64,000 bases of DNA from Hymenobacter sp. PAMC 26628 (GCF_001562275.1 NZ_CP014304.1:2356001-2420000); one strand, 5' to 3'; shown: positions 28,549 to 37,342, counted from the stretch's first letter. Notes: generated from the letters alone by a model not told the origin. Made by a program: numbers and translations.

Positions 28549-29538
28549 TTATTTAGCGGCTGGGGCCACCGTGAGCCAGCCCTCGGGGCCCCAGGCCAGG
28601 GGCTCGATGCGCAGCTTGGGACGGCCGTTACCGTGGCCGTCGTAGCCGTGGAACACCAGGTAATCGGCGTTGTCGAAGCTCACCACCGCGTTGTGGCCCA
28701 CCCCAAACCAATTGGCGTCGCCTTGCAGCACGAGCGTGCCGCCGCCCTGCTCCATGGGCGTGCCGGCCTGGTTGAGGTAGGGGCCCGTGACGGCCTTGGC
28801 GCGGCCCACCACCATCTTGTAGGTGCTCTGAGGGCCCCGGCAGCAGTAATCGAACGAGGCAAACAGGTAGTAGTAGCCGCCGTGCCGGAACACGAACGGC
28901 CCCTCGATGGCTCCGTCGCCGGGCAGCGAATCGGCCAGGGTGGCGGCGCGGGGGCGGCGGGCCAGCGTGCGCTACTGCGCGGGCACGGCCGGCCCGCCCA
29001 GGTCGGGCCGCAGCTGCACCAGCTTGATGCCGTTCCAAAACGAGCCGAAGGCCAGCCACGGCGTGCCTTGTTCATCGCGCACGAGGATGGGGTCGATGGC
29101 GTTCCACAGGTCGCGGCCGGGCACCGAGGCGACCACCTCGCCGTGGTCCACCCACTTAAAATCGGGCGATTTCGGGTCCAGCGTTTTGTTGGTGGCCAGC
29201 CCGATGGCCGAGCGGTTTTTGACAAACGTGGAGACGGAGTAGAACAAGCTGTACTGCCCGTTGGCCAGCGAAATGTCGGGGGCCCAAATGTGTCCTTTGA
29301 AGCCTAGCACCGCCCGCACTGCCCACGCCGGCGGCGCCGCAAACACGGGCGCCTCGGCCGTCCAGTGCTGCCGGTCCTTCGACGACCACACCGTAATGCC
29401 GTTGCCCGTGCCGAACAGGTAGTACGTGCCATTTTGCCGGGCCAGCACCGGGTCGTGAATGGGAATAGCCAGCGGGGCCATTTGGGCCACAGCCCCGCGG
29501 CCCACCAACAGCAAGGCAGCAAGCAACAATTTTTTCAT
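28549..29538 (-). pseudogene. GH43 endo-arabinanase-like gene with an in-frame TAG
   Basis: ATG 29538 gives a signal peptide (MKKLLLAALLLVGRGAVAQ). GH43 residues are Asp in PIHDPVLARQ, Asp in NAIDPILVRDEQG and acid Glu in GAIEGPFVFRHGGYYYLFAS, with GHIWAPDISL and FGSFWNGIKL typical of alpha-1,5-L-arabinanases. TAG at 28974-28972 replaces a residue that is Trp in the family context (PAQ*RTLARRP), so TGG to TAG is likely. The rest, 28971-28549, is in frame and complete. A LacI-type operator-like site is 13 bases before the start, and the LacI-family regulator is divergently encoded upstream. Confidence 0.87.
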
Positions 29539-29550
29539 AGCCTGAGAGGA

Positions 29551-29566
29551 ACATAATCGATTGTGT
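29551..29566. promoter_or_regulatory. Operator-like site before the GH43 gene
   Basis: ACATAATCGATTGTGT, centred on TCGA, matches the core of the perfect palindrome before susC at 6035-6056 at most positions. It lies 13 bases upstream of the minus-strand start at 29538, the same close position as at susC. It is a candidate binding site for the regulator at 29886. Confidence 0.55.
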
Positions 29567-29885
29567 AAGTGTGTATTAAAATTTGTTAAACAACTTTTAT
29601 ATTATCGTGTCGGGCGCGGTAAAATCCATTATTATTTATTGATCAATAGATTTATACAGGAATAATTTTTTGTTTTGCAGCTTCCACAATTCTATTCACA
29701 AGCGTTTGTGAAGAATTCGATAGTTATGCCGTTCTGCATTTCGTTAAATCAGCCCAATTTGGCAGGTACTTTAGCTATAACCTGAGCCGTAGCATCGGTA
29801 GGCAGCGCGCCGATATTGCATTGAAATTGCGCTAGATTTGCGGCAGCGCCGGGCCTTTTTGTCGCCCCCAGGTACCGCCCCACGC
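29567..29885. other. AT-rich divergent promoter region
   Basis: The gap between the divergent GH43 pseudogene and the LacI-family regulator is AT-rich to about 29790 and holds no gene. It contains the operator-like sites at 29551 and 29695. Promoters for both directions should be here, but no unambiguous -33/-7 pair was found. Confidence 0.5.
29695..29712. promoter_or_regulatory. Second palindrome in the divergent regulatory region
   Basis: TTCACAA and its reverse complement TTGTGAA are separated by GCGT. The size and symmetry suit a LacI-family or other dimeric regulator. It differs from the AATCGATT sites, so it may serve autoregulation or another protein such as a CRP/FNR-type regulator. 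Evidence is symmetry and position only. Confidence 0.4.
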
Positions 29886-30944
29886 ATGGCCCTCCCCAAA
29901 AAGAAAACGTCTCCCACTTCCCCCGCTGCGGTTTCGATGGCCGACCTGGCCCGCGAGTTGGGGGTGTCGATGACGACGATATCGCGGGCCCTGAGCGACC
30001 ACCACAGCATTGGGGCCGCTACCAAGCAGCGGGTGCTGAAGCTGGCCAAAAAGCTCAACTACCAGCCCAACCACTTGGCCGCCGCCCTGCGCCGGGGCCA
30101 AAGCAAGCTGCTGGGCGTGGTGGTGCCCTACATCGAAGGCAAGTTTTTCCCCTCGGTTATTCAAGGCATCGAGCAGGCGGCCACCAAGGCCGGGTTCAGC
30201 GTCATCGTGTGCCAGTCGCACGAGGACGTGCAGCTCGAGCGGCGCAACGTGGAGACGCTGCTCAACGCCCAAGTGGCGGGCGTGTTGGTGTCGCTGGCGC
30301 GCAATACCCAGGAGTTCCACCACTTCGACAAGGTGCGGGGCCGGGGCATTCCCCTGGTGTTTTTTGACCGGATTCCGGCCGGCGAGCAGGTGAACTCGGT
30401 GGTGCTCAACGACCACGAGGGGGCCCTGCAAGCCACGCGCCACCTGCTGGAACAGGGCTGCCGGCGCGTGGCCCACCTGGCGGGGCCCCAGCACCTCAAC
30501 ATCTACCGCCGCCGCCGCCAGGGCTACCTCGACGCGCTGGCTGCCTTCGGCATCGCCGCCGACGAGGCCCTGATCGACTACTCCGACATGACCCTCGAGG
30601 ACGGGGCCGCGGCCATGCGCCGCCTACTGGCACAGCCCAACCCGGTCGACGGCGTGTTTGGGGCCGGCGACTCGGCCATCCTGGGGGCCCTGCAAGTGCT
30701 CAAAGCCCAGGGCATTAGTATTCCGCGCGACATTGCCCTGGCGGGCTTCAGCAACGAGGGCTTCACGGCCATCACCGAGCCGCGGCTCACCTCCGTCGAT
30801 CAGCGGTGCGAGGAAATGGGCGAGGCAGCCGTGCGCCTGTTCCTGGAGCTGGCCGCGGCCCCGCACGCGCCGTTTGCCCAGCGCCAGGTAGTGCTCCAGC
30901 CCGAGCTGTTCGTACGCGAGTCGTCGTTGCAGCGGCAGTCCTGA
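29886..30944 (+). CDS. LacI/GalR-family transcriptional regulator
   Basis: 352 residues. A helix-turn-helix and hinge at residues about 15-70 (VSMADLARELGVSMTTISRA, LNYQPNHLAAALRRG) are followed by a periplasmic-binding-protein-like sugar sensor (LLGVVVPYIEGKFFPSVIQG, GIPLVFFDRIP, VVLNDHEGALQATRHLLEQG, VDGVFGAGDSAILGALQ, IALAGFSNEGF, TSVDQ). It should repress glycan genes until a sugar ligand binds. It is divergent from a GH43 gene, and matching palindromes precede susC and that GH43 gene. It remains intact while its presumed targets decay. Confidence 0.92.
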   Translation: MALPKKKTSPTSPAAVSMADLARELGVSMTTISRALSDHHSIGAATKQRVLKLAKKLNYQPNHLAAALRRGQSKLLGVVVPYIEGKFFPSVIQGIEQAATKAGFSVIVCQSHEDVQLERRNVETLLNAQVAGVLVSLARNTQEFHHFDKVRGRGIPLVFFDRIPAGEQVNSVVLNDHEGALQATRHLLEQGCRRVAHLAGPQHLNIYRRRRQGYLDALAAFGIAADEALIDYSDMTLEDGAAAMRRLLAQPNPVDGVFGAGDSAILGALQVLKAQGISIPRDIALAGFSNEGFTAITEPRLTSVDQRCEEMGEAAVRLFLELAAAPHAPFAQRQVVLQPELFVRESSLQRQS

Positions 30945-31111
30945 AAGTACCAGGGGCCCCGGCAGTCGCCTCGGCGGCCCGGGCCAATTTTTTTCTTTGC
31001 GAGGCGGGGGCAAGGTCCAGCCATTCGCTTCCGACCGGCCATTTTTAGGCAATAGCGCCAACGCAATCGTTTAACTTATGCTGCATGCATAACAAATTGT
31101 TTGGACTGTCG

Positions 31112-31119
31112 TACCTTTG
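31112..31119 (+). promoter_or_regulatory. -7 promoter box (TACCTTTG)
   Basis: TACCTTTG matches the Bacteroidota TAnnTTTG -7 consensus exactly and lies 35 bases before the ATG at 31155. A convincing -33 TTTG at normal spacing was not found. Confidence 0.5.
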
Positions 31120-31154
31120 CCTCACTGCTCCACTGCCTTATCAACTGCGCTGTT

Positions 31155-31280
31155 ATGAAAAAGACCACCACCATTTCTTCGCTGCTGCTGCTCGGCGGCT
31201 TTGGCCTGCTGGCCGCCCGCTTGCGCTCGCTCAACCTACACTTCAGCCTGCACGGCGAAGACGCCGCCCACTACGGTTAA
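31155..31280 (+). CDS. Possible small exported peptide
   Basis: A 41-residue ORF beginning MKKTTTISSLLLLGGFGLLA, a good signal-peptide-like hydrophobic start, then a short tail ending HYG before TAA 31278-31280. A perfect -7 box precedes it at a suitable distance. The expected lipobox Cys after LLAA is not in this frame, so it may be a small lipoprotein gene with a frameshift near 31220 (the +1 frame reads ACARSTYTSAC...TVKR). No relative is recognised. Confidence 0.35.
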   Translation: MKKTTTISSLLLLGGFGLLAARLRSLNLHFSLHGEDAAHYG

Positions 31281-31412
31281 GCGGCAGCCTTTTCGCGCGG
31301 CGGCCCGTACTGGGAATAGCCCTGCCCGGCGGCAGGGCTTTTTTGTGGGCCGTTCGCGGCGTGGTGCCGACCTTTGTGGCCGGTTTTTCTCCTATCTCAA
31401 CCACCCTTTTAC

Positions 31413-32054
31413 ATGACGCTTGACACCAACCAGCAGCAGGTGAGCTACATCATCGGCCGCGACCTGGCCCGTAATTTTGCCCAGCAAGGGCTGGAGCTGG
31501 ACCTCGATACCCTGGCCGCTGCCCTTAAGGAAGGGATGCAGGGCCTGCCCAGCCAGCTTACCCCCGAGCAAATGCAGGCCGCCATGCAGCAATTGCAAGA
31601 GCAGCTCGGCGGGGCCCCCGGCGAAGACGACGACGACAACGATTTAGACCCCACTACCATGGCCAACAACAAAGCTGAAGGCGAAGCCTTCCTCGCCGAA
31701 AACGCCCAGAAAGCCGGCGTCACCACGCTGCCCAGCGGCTTGCAGTACGAAATCATCACCGAGGGCAGCGGCAAGAAGCCGACGCTGAAATCATCGGTGA
31801 CGACCCACTACCACGGCACGCTGCCCAACGGCACCGTGTTCGACAGCAGCTACCAGCGCGGCCAGCCCGCCACCTTCCCCGTAAACGGCGTGATTGCTGG
31901 CTGGACCGAGGCCCTGCAATTGATGCCCGAGGGCTCGAAGTGGCGCCTGTACATTCCCTCCGACCTGGCCTACGGCAAGCGCGGCGCCGGGCGCGACATC
32001 GGCCCCGACGCGGCCCTGGTGTTCGACGTGGAGCTGCTGAAAGTGAACAACTGA
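31413..32054 (+). CDS. FKBP-type peptidyl-prolyl cis-trans isomerase
   Basis: 213 residues. An N-terminal helical dimerisation region (QQQVSYIIGRDLARNFAQQG ... EQMQAAMQQLQEQL) of the FkpA/Mip type, an acidic linker (EDDDDNDLD), then the FKBP domain: YEIITEGSG, VTTHYHGTLPNGTVFDSSYQ, VIAGWTEALQLMPEGSKWRL, IPSDLAYGKRG, ALVFDVELLKV. It catalyses proline isomerisation during folding. No signal peptide is visible from ATG 31413, so it is probably cytoplasmic, or the true start lies upstream. A terminator follows at 32081. Confidence 0.88.
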   Translation: MTLDTNQQQVSYIIGRDLARNFAQQGLELDLDTLAAALKEGMQGLPSQLTPEQMQAAMQQLQEQLGGAPGEDDDDNDLDPTTMANNKAEGEAFLAENAQKAGVTTLPSGLQYEIITEGSGKKPTLKSSVTTHYHGTLPNGTVFDSSYQRGQPATFPVNGVIAGWTEALQLMPEGSKWRLYIPSDLAYGKRGAGRDIGPDAALVFDVELLKVNN

Positions 32055-32080
32055 GGGCCCATCGCCGGCCCTCACCCCGA

Positions 32081-32112
32081 AGCCGCTGCGGAGCCCTCCG
32101 CAGCGGCTTTTG
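32081..32112 (+). terminator. Rho-independent terminator after the FKBP gene
   Basis: AAGCCGCTGCGGA and its inverse TCCGCAGCGGCTT form a 13-bp stem with a short loop, followed by TTTT, 27 bases after the FKBP stop codon. Confidence 0.8.
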
Positions 32113-32180
32113 CGGCCCCGCCCCTGCCGCCCGACCCCGCCGCCGGGGCCCCCACGCTGCGCAGCGCCGATGGCCACTTC

Positions 32181-32675
32181 GTGCTGACGGCCACCGCCCT
32201 CACCGTGCGGGGCCAGGCCTACGCCCTGCGCGAGCTGGAGCGGGCCGACGTGCTACGCGTGCGCTGGCTGCTGTGGTACTTGCTGGGGGCCCTGGGGCTG
32301 GCCGGCGTCATGATTGTGTATTTGCAAAATGGGCTGCGCACCGTGCCCGCCATGGCGGGCATGGCCGGGGCGGCGCTGCTGCTGGCCTACGGGCAGCGCG
32401 GCACCAACCGCCTGCGGCTGTTCCGCTTGGGCCGCGAGGCCGCCCACTTTGCCCTGCCGGGCGAAACGCCGCCCTGGCAGCGCCTCACGGCCGAGCTGAA
32501 CCGCCGCATCGGCCACGCCCACGACCGGGCGGCGGCCGAAGCCGCAGCGGCCCTGGCGGCAGCAGCTGCAACTGAGGCAGCCGAGGCCGCAACCGAGCCG
32601 GGGGCCCCGGAGCTGGGGGGCGGGCCCGGATTTGGACCGTTCCCGCCGGCGTCCAACTTATACTTGCGAACGTAA
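32181..32675 (+). CDS. Small membrane protein of unknown function
   Basis: About 164 residues read from GTG 32181; the frame is open upstream to the FKBP stop, but no better start codon is visible and a terminator lies between. Two likely membrane helices (WLLWYLLGALGLAGVMIVYL near residues 30-49 and MAGMAGAALLLAYG near 58-71) are followed by a basic segment and an Ala/Glu-rich helical tail (RAAAEAAAALAAAAATEAAE) ending in Gly/Pro-rich sequence. No family is recognised. Confidence 0.6.
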   Translation: MLTATALTVRGQAYALRELERADVLRVRWLLWYLLGALGLAGVMIVYLQNGLRTVPAMAGMAGAALLLAYGQRGTNRLRLFRLGREAAHFALPGETPPWQRLTAELNRRIGHAHDRAAAEAAAALAAAAATEAAEAATEPGAPELGGGPGFGPFPPASNLYLRT

Positions 32676-32753
32676 TACCGCGGGCGGGGCCCCCGGCCAG
32701 GCCCACGGTTGTCGCTTTACATCCTTCGCATTCCGAGACTTCTACCCGTTTTT

Positions 32754-34697
32754 ATGGACTCCAAACACTCGCACACCGCCATTTCCGGGGCGGGGCTGCT
32801 CATTGCGCTGGGCATCATCTACGGCGACATCGGTACCTCGCCGCTGTACGTGATGAAGGCCATCGTGCCGGCCCTGATCGAGCCGCGCCTGGTGCTGGGC
32901 GGCATTTCGTGCGTTATCTGGACGCTTACGCTCCAAACTACCATCAAGTACGTGCTGCTCACGCTGAACGCAGACAACAACGGCGAGGGGGGCATTTTCT
33001 CACTGTACGCGCTGGTGCGCCGGCGCGGGGCCTGGCTCTCGGCGGTGGCCATCATCGGGGGCTCGGCCCTACTGGCCGACGGCGTGATTACGCCGCCCAT
33101 TTCGGTGGCTTCGGCCATTGAGGGCCTCAAGCAAGTGTACCCTGGCCTGACGCAGAGCGTGATTGTGTACATCGTCATCGGCATCATCGCGGGGCTGTTT
33201 CTCTTGCAAAGCTTTGGTACCCAAATTGTAGGCAAGGCTTTCGGGCCCATCATGTTCTTGTGGTTCACGATGCTGGGCGTGCTCGGCGCCAGCTGGATTG
33301 TGCAGGACCCGGCCATCCTGAAGGCCATCAACCCCTACTACGCCTACGACCTGCTGGTGAATTACCCCGGCGGGTTTTGGCTGCTGGGGGCCGTGTTTTT
33401 GTGCACCACCGGGGCCGAGGCATTGTACTCGGACCTGGGCCACTGCGGCAAGGGCAACATCCGCATCAGCTGGACGTTTGTAAAATCTACCTTGCTGCTC
33501 AACTATTTGGGCCAGGGGGCCTGGCTGCTTTCGCACCAGGGCCAGCAACTCGGCGGCCGCAACCCTTTCTATGAGCTGATGCCGCCGTGGTTTCTGCTTA
33601 TCGGCATCGGCATTGCCACAGTGGCGGCCATTATTGCTTCCCAGGCCCTCATCACGGGTTCGTTCACGCTCGTGGCCGAGGCCATTCGCCTCAACATGTG
33701 GCCCAAGGTGAAGCTCAACTACCCCACCGATGTAAAGGGCCAGCTCTTCGTGCCCAGCATGAACCGGCTGTTACTAATCGGCTGCATTGGGGTGGTGCTC
33801 TTCTTCCGCGAAAGCTCGAACATGGAGGCCGCCTACGGCCTGGCCATCACCCTTACCATGCTGATGACGACGGTGCTGCTGACCATGTGGCTGCGGATGA
33901 AGCGCGTGGCCAAGCCCATGATTGTGCTATTTGCCCTGGTATACGGCCTCATCGAGGGCTCGTTTTTGGTGGCCAACCTGGTGAAGTTTCCGCACGGCGG
34001 CTGGGTGTCACTGGCCATCGGGGCCACGCTCATGGGCGTGATGTACGTGTGGCTCAAGGCCTATTACATCAAGCGCCGCCTCACCGACTTTGTGAAACTG
34101 GAGCCGTATGTGGAGGGCCTCAAGCGCCTGAGCGATGATGAGAGCATCCCAAAATACTCCACCCACTTAGTATTCCTGACCGGGGCCGAGCGCAGCTCGG
34201 AAATCGAGCAGAAGATTATTTATTCCATCTTCCAGAAGCGCCCCAAGCGGGCCGACATTTACTGGTTCATCCACGTGGAGACGACCGATGAGCCGTACAC
34301 GATGGAGTACAAGGTGACCGAAGTTGCGCCCGACGACGTGTTCCGCATCAACTTCCGCCTGGGCTTCCGGGTGCAGCAGCGCATCAACCTGTACTTCCGC
34401 AAGGTGGTGGAAGACCTCGTGCGCAACAAGGAAGTGGACATCACCTCCCGCTACGAATCGCTGAGCCAGCGCCACATCACCGGCGACTTCCGCTTCGTGG
34501 TGCTGGAGAAATTCCTGAGCGTGGAAAACGACTTCCCCACCCAGGAAAAGCTCGTCATGCAGGCCTACTTCTACATCAAGCAGTTCATCGCCTCCGAAGA
34601 CCAGTACTTCGGCCTCGACACTTCCTCAGTAAAGGTTGAAAAAGTGCCCCTCGTCATCGCCCCGCCCCGCGAAGTAGCCCTGACGCGCATCCGCTGA
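32754..34697 (+). CDS. kup: KUP/HAK/KT potassium uptake transporter
   Basis: 647 residues, close to the family norm. It begins GAGLLIALGIIYGDIGTSPL, the KUP signature in TM1, followed by NNGEGGIFSLYALVRRRG, LLADGVITPPISVASAIEGL, AEALYSDLGHCGKGNIRISW and GSFTLVAEAIRLNMWPKVK, about 12 membrane helices and a cytoplasmic C-terminal domain from about residue 440. It imports K+ with protons across the inner membrane. ATG 32754 gives the standard short N-terminus. It stands alone and ends 2 bases before the 72-bp palindrome at 34699. Confidence 0.95.
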   Translation: MDSKHSHTAISGAGLLIALGIIYGDIGTSPLYVMKAIVPALIEPRLVLGGISCVIWTLTLQTTIKYVLLTLNADNNGEGGIFSLYALVRRRGAWLSAVAIIGGSALLADGVITPPISVASAIEGLKQVYPGLTQSVIVYIVIGIIAGLFLLQSFGTQIVGKAFGPIMFLWFTMLGVLGASWIVQDPAILKAINPYYAYDLLVNYPGGFWLLGAVFLCTTGAEALYSDLGHCGKGNIRISWTFVKSTLLLNYLGQGAWLLSHQGQQLGGRNPFYELMPPWFLLIGIGIATVAAIIASQALITGSFTLVAEAIRLNMWPKVKLNYPTDVKGQLFVPSMNRLLLIGCIGVVLFFRESSNMEAAYGLAITLTMLMTTVLLTMWLRMKRVAKPMIVLFALVYGLIEGSFLVANLVKFPHGGWVSLAIGATLMGVMYVWLKAYYIKRRLTDFVKLEPYVEGLKRLSDDESIPKYSTHLVFLTGAERSSEIEQKIIYSIFQKRPKRADIYWFIHVETTDEPYTMEYKVTEVAPDDVFRINFRLGFRVQQRINLYFRKVVEDLVRNKEVDITSRYESLSQRHITGDFRFVVLEKFLSVENDFPTQEKLVMQAYFYIKQFIASEDQYFGLDTSSVKVEKVPLVIAPPREVALTRIR

Positions 34698-34698
34698 C

Positions 34699-34770
34699 CA
34701 AGCTTGAGATAAACGAAACAGGGCCCCGGCGCAATTGCGCCGGGGCCCTGTTTCGTTTATCTCAAGCTTG
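34699..34770. terminator. 72-bp perfect palindrome between kup and the M61 peptidase
   Basis: The 36-base left arm starts CAAGCTTGAGATAAACGAAA and ends GGCGCAATT|... at the centre 34734/34735; the right arm is its exact inverse with no spacer. It lies between two convergent genes and includes GGGCCCC. It most likely acts as a bidirectional terminator or mRNA end hairpin, although there is no long T-tract. Confidence 0.75.
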
Positions 34771-34782
34771 TAATCCAGCTTG

Positions 34783-36597
34783 CTACTTGCCCAACCACTT
34801 GGCCAGCACCTTTTGCTGGGTGGCGGTGGGGCTGGGCAGCGGCTCGATTTTGAAGCGCTGGTCGGGGTCGGTGCGGTAGGTCAGGGTGAGTTCGCGCGGG
34901 AGGCCGTCGCGGCGCACTTGCAGCTTGAGGGGGGCCCCCACGGCCCCGCCTTGCAGGGCCTTGGCCGACTCTTCGCCGGGCGCGGTGCCGTTGATGAGCA
35001 ATACCTCATCGTTCACGTTCAGGCCGTCGGTCCAGGCCGCGCCGTCGCGCTCCACGCCCGTGACGAGCAGGCGGCCGGTGCGGTTCGAGAACGTGGCGCC
35101 CGCCGAGCCGTTGGGGTTGGCCGGCGCGCTGCTAAAGCCCAGGCCCGCGTAGCCGAAAGCCGTGGCGTAGTCCACGGTTTTGGTGCCGTACACGCTCTGC
35201 TTAAAGAAATCGTCGAAGCGCCGGCCCGCCACCGTGGCCACCGCGTCCTGATACTCCTGGTCGGTGAAGCCGCGGCCCAGCTTTTTGTAGTACGTGTCGT
35301 AAAGCAGCCGGAAAACGTCGTCGAGGTGCTTCTGGCCCTGGGTGGCGTTGATGATCATCAGGTCGAGCACCAGGCCGATGGTTTCGCCCTTGTCGTAGTA
35401 GCTGATGCCCGTGTTGGGCGAGTTTTCGTTGGGCCGGTAGTACTTGATCCAGGCGTCGAAGCTGGCCTCGGACGCCGATTGGACCTTGTTGCCGGGCGTG
35501 TTTTCGACGGTGCCGATGGTGCTGGCCAGGTGGTCGAGGTAGCCTTGCTGGTCGTAGTAGCCGGTGCGCTCGTTGATGAGGTTGGCGAAGTACTCGGTCA
35601 TGCCTTCGCTCACCCACAGCATGTGCGTGTAGTTTTCCTTGTCGTAGTCGAAGGGCCCCAGGGCCACCGGCCGGATGCGCTTCACGTTCCAGAGGTGGAA
35701 GTACTCGTGGGCCGCCAGCCGCAGAAAGCCCTTGTAGCCGGCCTCCGTGTTGTAGGCCGTGCGGCTCACCTCCAAAGTGGTGGAGTACAGGTGCTCCAGG
35801 CCCCCACCGCCGCGCTCCAGGTTATGCACGATGAAGAGGTAATGGTCCAAGGGGTTCTGGCCCACCACGGCCTGCGCGCCCTCGCAAATCTTTTGCATGT
35901 CGGCCAGCAGGCGGTTCTCGTCCACCTGGTAGGTGCCGTACATGGCCACTTGGTGCACCGTACCGTTGGCCGTGAATTGCAGCAGTTTCTGGTTGCCAAT
36001 CTCAATCGGCGAATCGGCCAGCTCGTCGTAGCTAGCGGCTTTGTAGGTGAACTTGGCGCTGCCCGGGGCCGCGCGCAAGGCCGTGCTCACCTGGGCCCAG
36101 CCGGCGGCCGGCTGCACCGTCACGGTGCTCGCCAAGCCCTTATTCAGGGCCGGGTACACGAACACGCTGCTGCCGTTGAGGTAGCCGTGGTCGGCGTCGA
36201 GGAAGCTCGTGCGCACGCTCAGCTCGAAGGCGTACACGCGGTACGCCACCTTGAAATCGGCCTGCTTGGGGTGGCGCACGCGCCAGGTGTTCTTGTCGAT
36301 TTTCTCCACCGCCAGCGCCTGGCCGTTGGCGCCGGTGGCCCGGAAGCCCTCCACGTTTTTGGCGTATTCGCGCACCAGGTACGAGCCCGGGGCCCACACC
36401 GGCATTTTCACGTCGGTGTAGTCCTGGGCGAAGCCGCTCAGGGCCACGCCCACTTCAAAGTAGTGGGTTTGGGGCGCGGGCATGGCCAGCGTGTAGCGCA
36501 GCGTGGGCGCAGCGGCCAGCGGACGGGCACCGGCGGGCGCGGCCAGCAGGGCCCCGGCGGCCAGGCCACCCAGCAGGCAGAAGAAATTGGGCATCAT
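34783..36597 (-). CDS. M61-family glycyl aminopeptidase with PDZ domain, secreted
   Basis: 604 residues from ATG 36597 with signal peptide (FFCLLGGLAAGALLAAPAGA). An N-terminal beta domain (TLRYTLAMPAPQTHYFEVGV) is followed by a gluzincin core with zinc motif LRLAAHEYFHLWNVKRIRP (HEYFH, about residue 300), downstream Glu in VSEGMTEYFANLINERTGYY, and a C-terminal PDZ domain (GLGFSSAPANPNGS ... VNDEVLLINGTAPGEE). M61 enzymes cleave N-terminal Gly/Ala from peptides. It probably acts in the periplasm or outside. Convergent with kup. Confidence 0.93.
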   Translation of the reverse strand: MMPNFFCLLGGLAAGALLAAPAGARPLAAAPTLRYTLAMPAPQTHYFEVGVALSGFAQDYTDVKMPVWAPGSYLVREYAKNVEGFRATGANGQALAVEKIDKNTWRVRHPKQADFKVAYRVYAFELSVRTSFLDADHGYLNGSSVFVYPALNKGLASTVTVQPAAGWAQVSTALRAAPGSAKFTYKAASYDELADSPIEIGNQKLLQFTANGTVHQVAMYGTYQVDENRLLADMQKICEGAQAVVGQNPLDHYLFIVHNLERGGGGLEHLYSTTLEVSRTAYNTEAGYKGFLRLAAHEYFHLWNVKRIRPVALGPFDYDKENYTHMLWVSEGMTEYFANLINERTGYYDQQGYLDHLASTIGTVENTPGNKVQSASEASFDAWIKYYRPNENSPNTGISYYDKGETIGLVLDLMIINATQGQKHLDDVFRLLYDTYYKKLGRGFTDQEYQDAVATVAGRRFDDFFKQSVYGTKTVDYATAFGYAGLGFSSAPANPNGSAGATFSNRTGRLLVTGVERDGAAWTDGLNVNDEVLLINGTAPGEESAKALQGGAVGAPLKLQVRRDGLPRELTLTYRTDPDQRFKIEPLPSPTATQQKVLAKWLGK

Positions 36598-36717
36598 CAA
36601 AAGAAAAGGGGGTAAAAAGCCAAACCGCAAAGTAAGCCCCCCGGCGCGCCACCAACCTAGCAACCCCCGGCTGCGTTTAGCCCGCCAGGGCCCCCAACTG
36701 CCCCGCCCCTTTTGCCC

Positions 36718-37269
36718 ATGCGTATTATCTGGTTGATTTTTATTGGGCTGGCCATGGCCATTGTCGGGCTATTAGCCCGGCCCGAACCTGGGGCTCCGGC
36801 GCGGCCCACCCCGGCCGTAGCCCCAGTTGCGCCCGCACCAGTGCCTCCCGCCGGGGCCCCCACAAGCCAGGCCAACAGCGTGGTGGCCTTCGCCCTGCGG
36901 CAGCTGGGGGCCCCGTACCGCTACGCCGGCACGAGCCCCACCACGGGCTTCGACTGCTCGGGCTTCGTGCAGTACGTGTACGGGCACTTCGGCGTAGACG
37001 TGCCCCACGCCACGGCTTTGCTCATCAGCGCGGGACGGCCGGTGCCCCGCGCCACTGCGCGCCCCGGCGACTTGGTAGTATTTGCCGGCACGGCGCCGGG
37101 CAGCACCACGGCCGGCCACGCGGGCATCGTGGTATCGGCGGCGGGCGCGGTGCCGGTGCGCTTCGTGCACGCTTCCTCGGCGCGGCGCGAGTCGGGGGTG
37201 AAGGTCAGCGCCATCGAGGGCACGGGCTACGAAACCCGGTTTTTGCAGGTGCGGCGGGTGCTGGACTAA
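36718..37269 (+). CDS. NlpC/P60 cysteine peptidase, membrane-anchored or secreted
   Basis: 183 residues. An N-terminal hydrophobic segment (MRIIWLIFIGLAMAIVGLLA) and Pro/Ala linker precede the NlpC/P60 domain: VVAFALRQLGAPYRYAGTSP, TTGFDCSGFVQYVYGHFG (catalytic Cys), VPHATALLISAGRPVPR, RPGDLVVF, GHAGIVVSAAG (catalytic His) and FVHASSARRESGVKVS. It should cut cell-wall peptides (D-gamma-glutamyl links). It lies upstream of the small minus-strand unit, whose terminator it faces. Confidence 0.9.
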   Translation: MRIIWLIFIGLAMAIVGLLARPEPGAPARPTPAVAPVAPAPVPPAGAPTSQANSVVAFALRQLGAPYRYAGTSPTTGFDCSGFVQYVYGHFGVDVPHATALLISAGRPVPRATARPGDLVVFAGTAPGSTTAGHAGIVVSAAGAVPVRFVHASSARRESGVKVSAIEGTGYETRFLQVRRVLD

Positions 37270-37297
37270 CGCCCCCGCGGCCTTTTGCTGGGGCCCT

Positions 37298-37342
37298 AAA
37301 AAAGCGATGCCCGGTTCGCCAACGAGTGGCAAACCGGGCATC
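37298..37342 (-). terminator. Rho-independent terminator of the small minus-strand unit
   Basis: Read on the minus strand, GATGCCCGGTT (342-332) pairs with AACCGGGCATC (316-306), extended by TGCC/GGCG-type pairs around an ACTCG-like loop, then GC and six T residues (37303-37298). The T-run is on the minus-strand side, so the terminator serves transcripts from the right. Confidence 0.8.

Noticed and set aside
18690..29538. Recoding of TAG as tryptophan
   Set aside because: TGG is used normally for Trp everywhere, and TAA and TGA lesions also occur, so ordinary mutation is simpler.
6062..29538. All frameshifts being sequencing error
   Set aside because: Several are one-base changes in C, G or A runs and could be errors, but the SusC/SusD deletion, the 14-bp duplication, the nonsense changes and the clustering in one functional class argue against error as the only cause.
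31413..32675. FKBP and the downstream membrane protein as one readthrough protein
   Set aside because: They share a frame across TGA, but a strong Rho-independent terminator lies between them.
34780..36615. Long open frame of about 611 codons on the + strand
   Set aside because: It is the antisense of the M61 peptidase gene; high GC at third positions opens such shadow frames. It has no domain or start signal.
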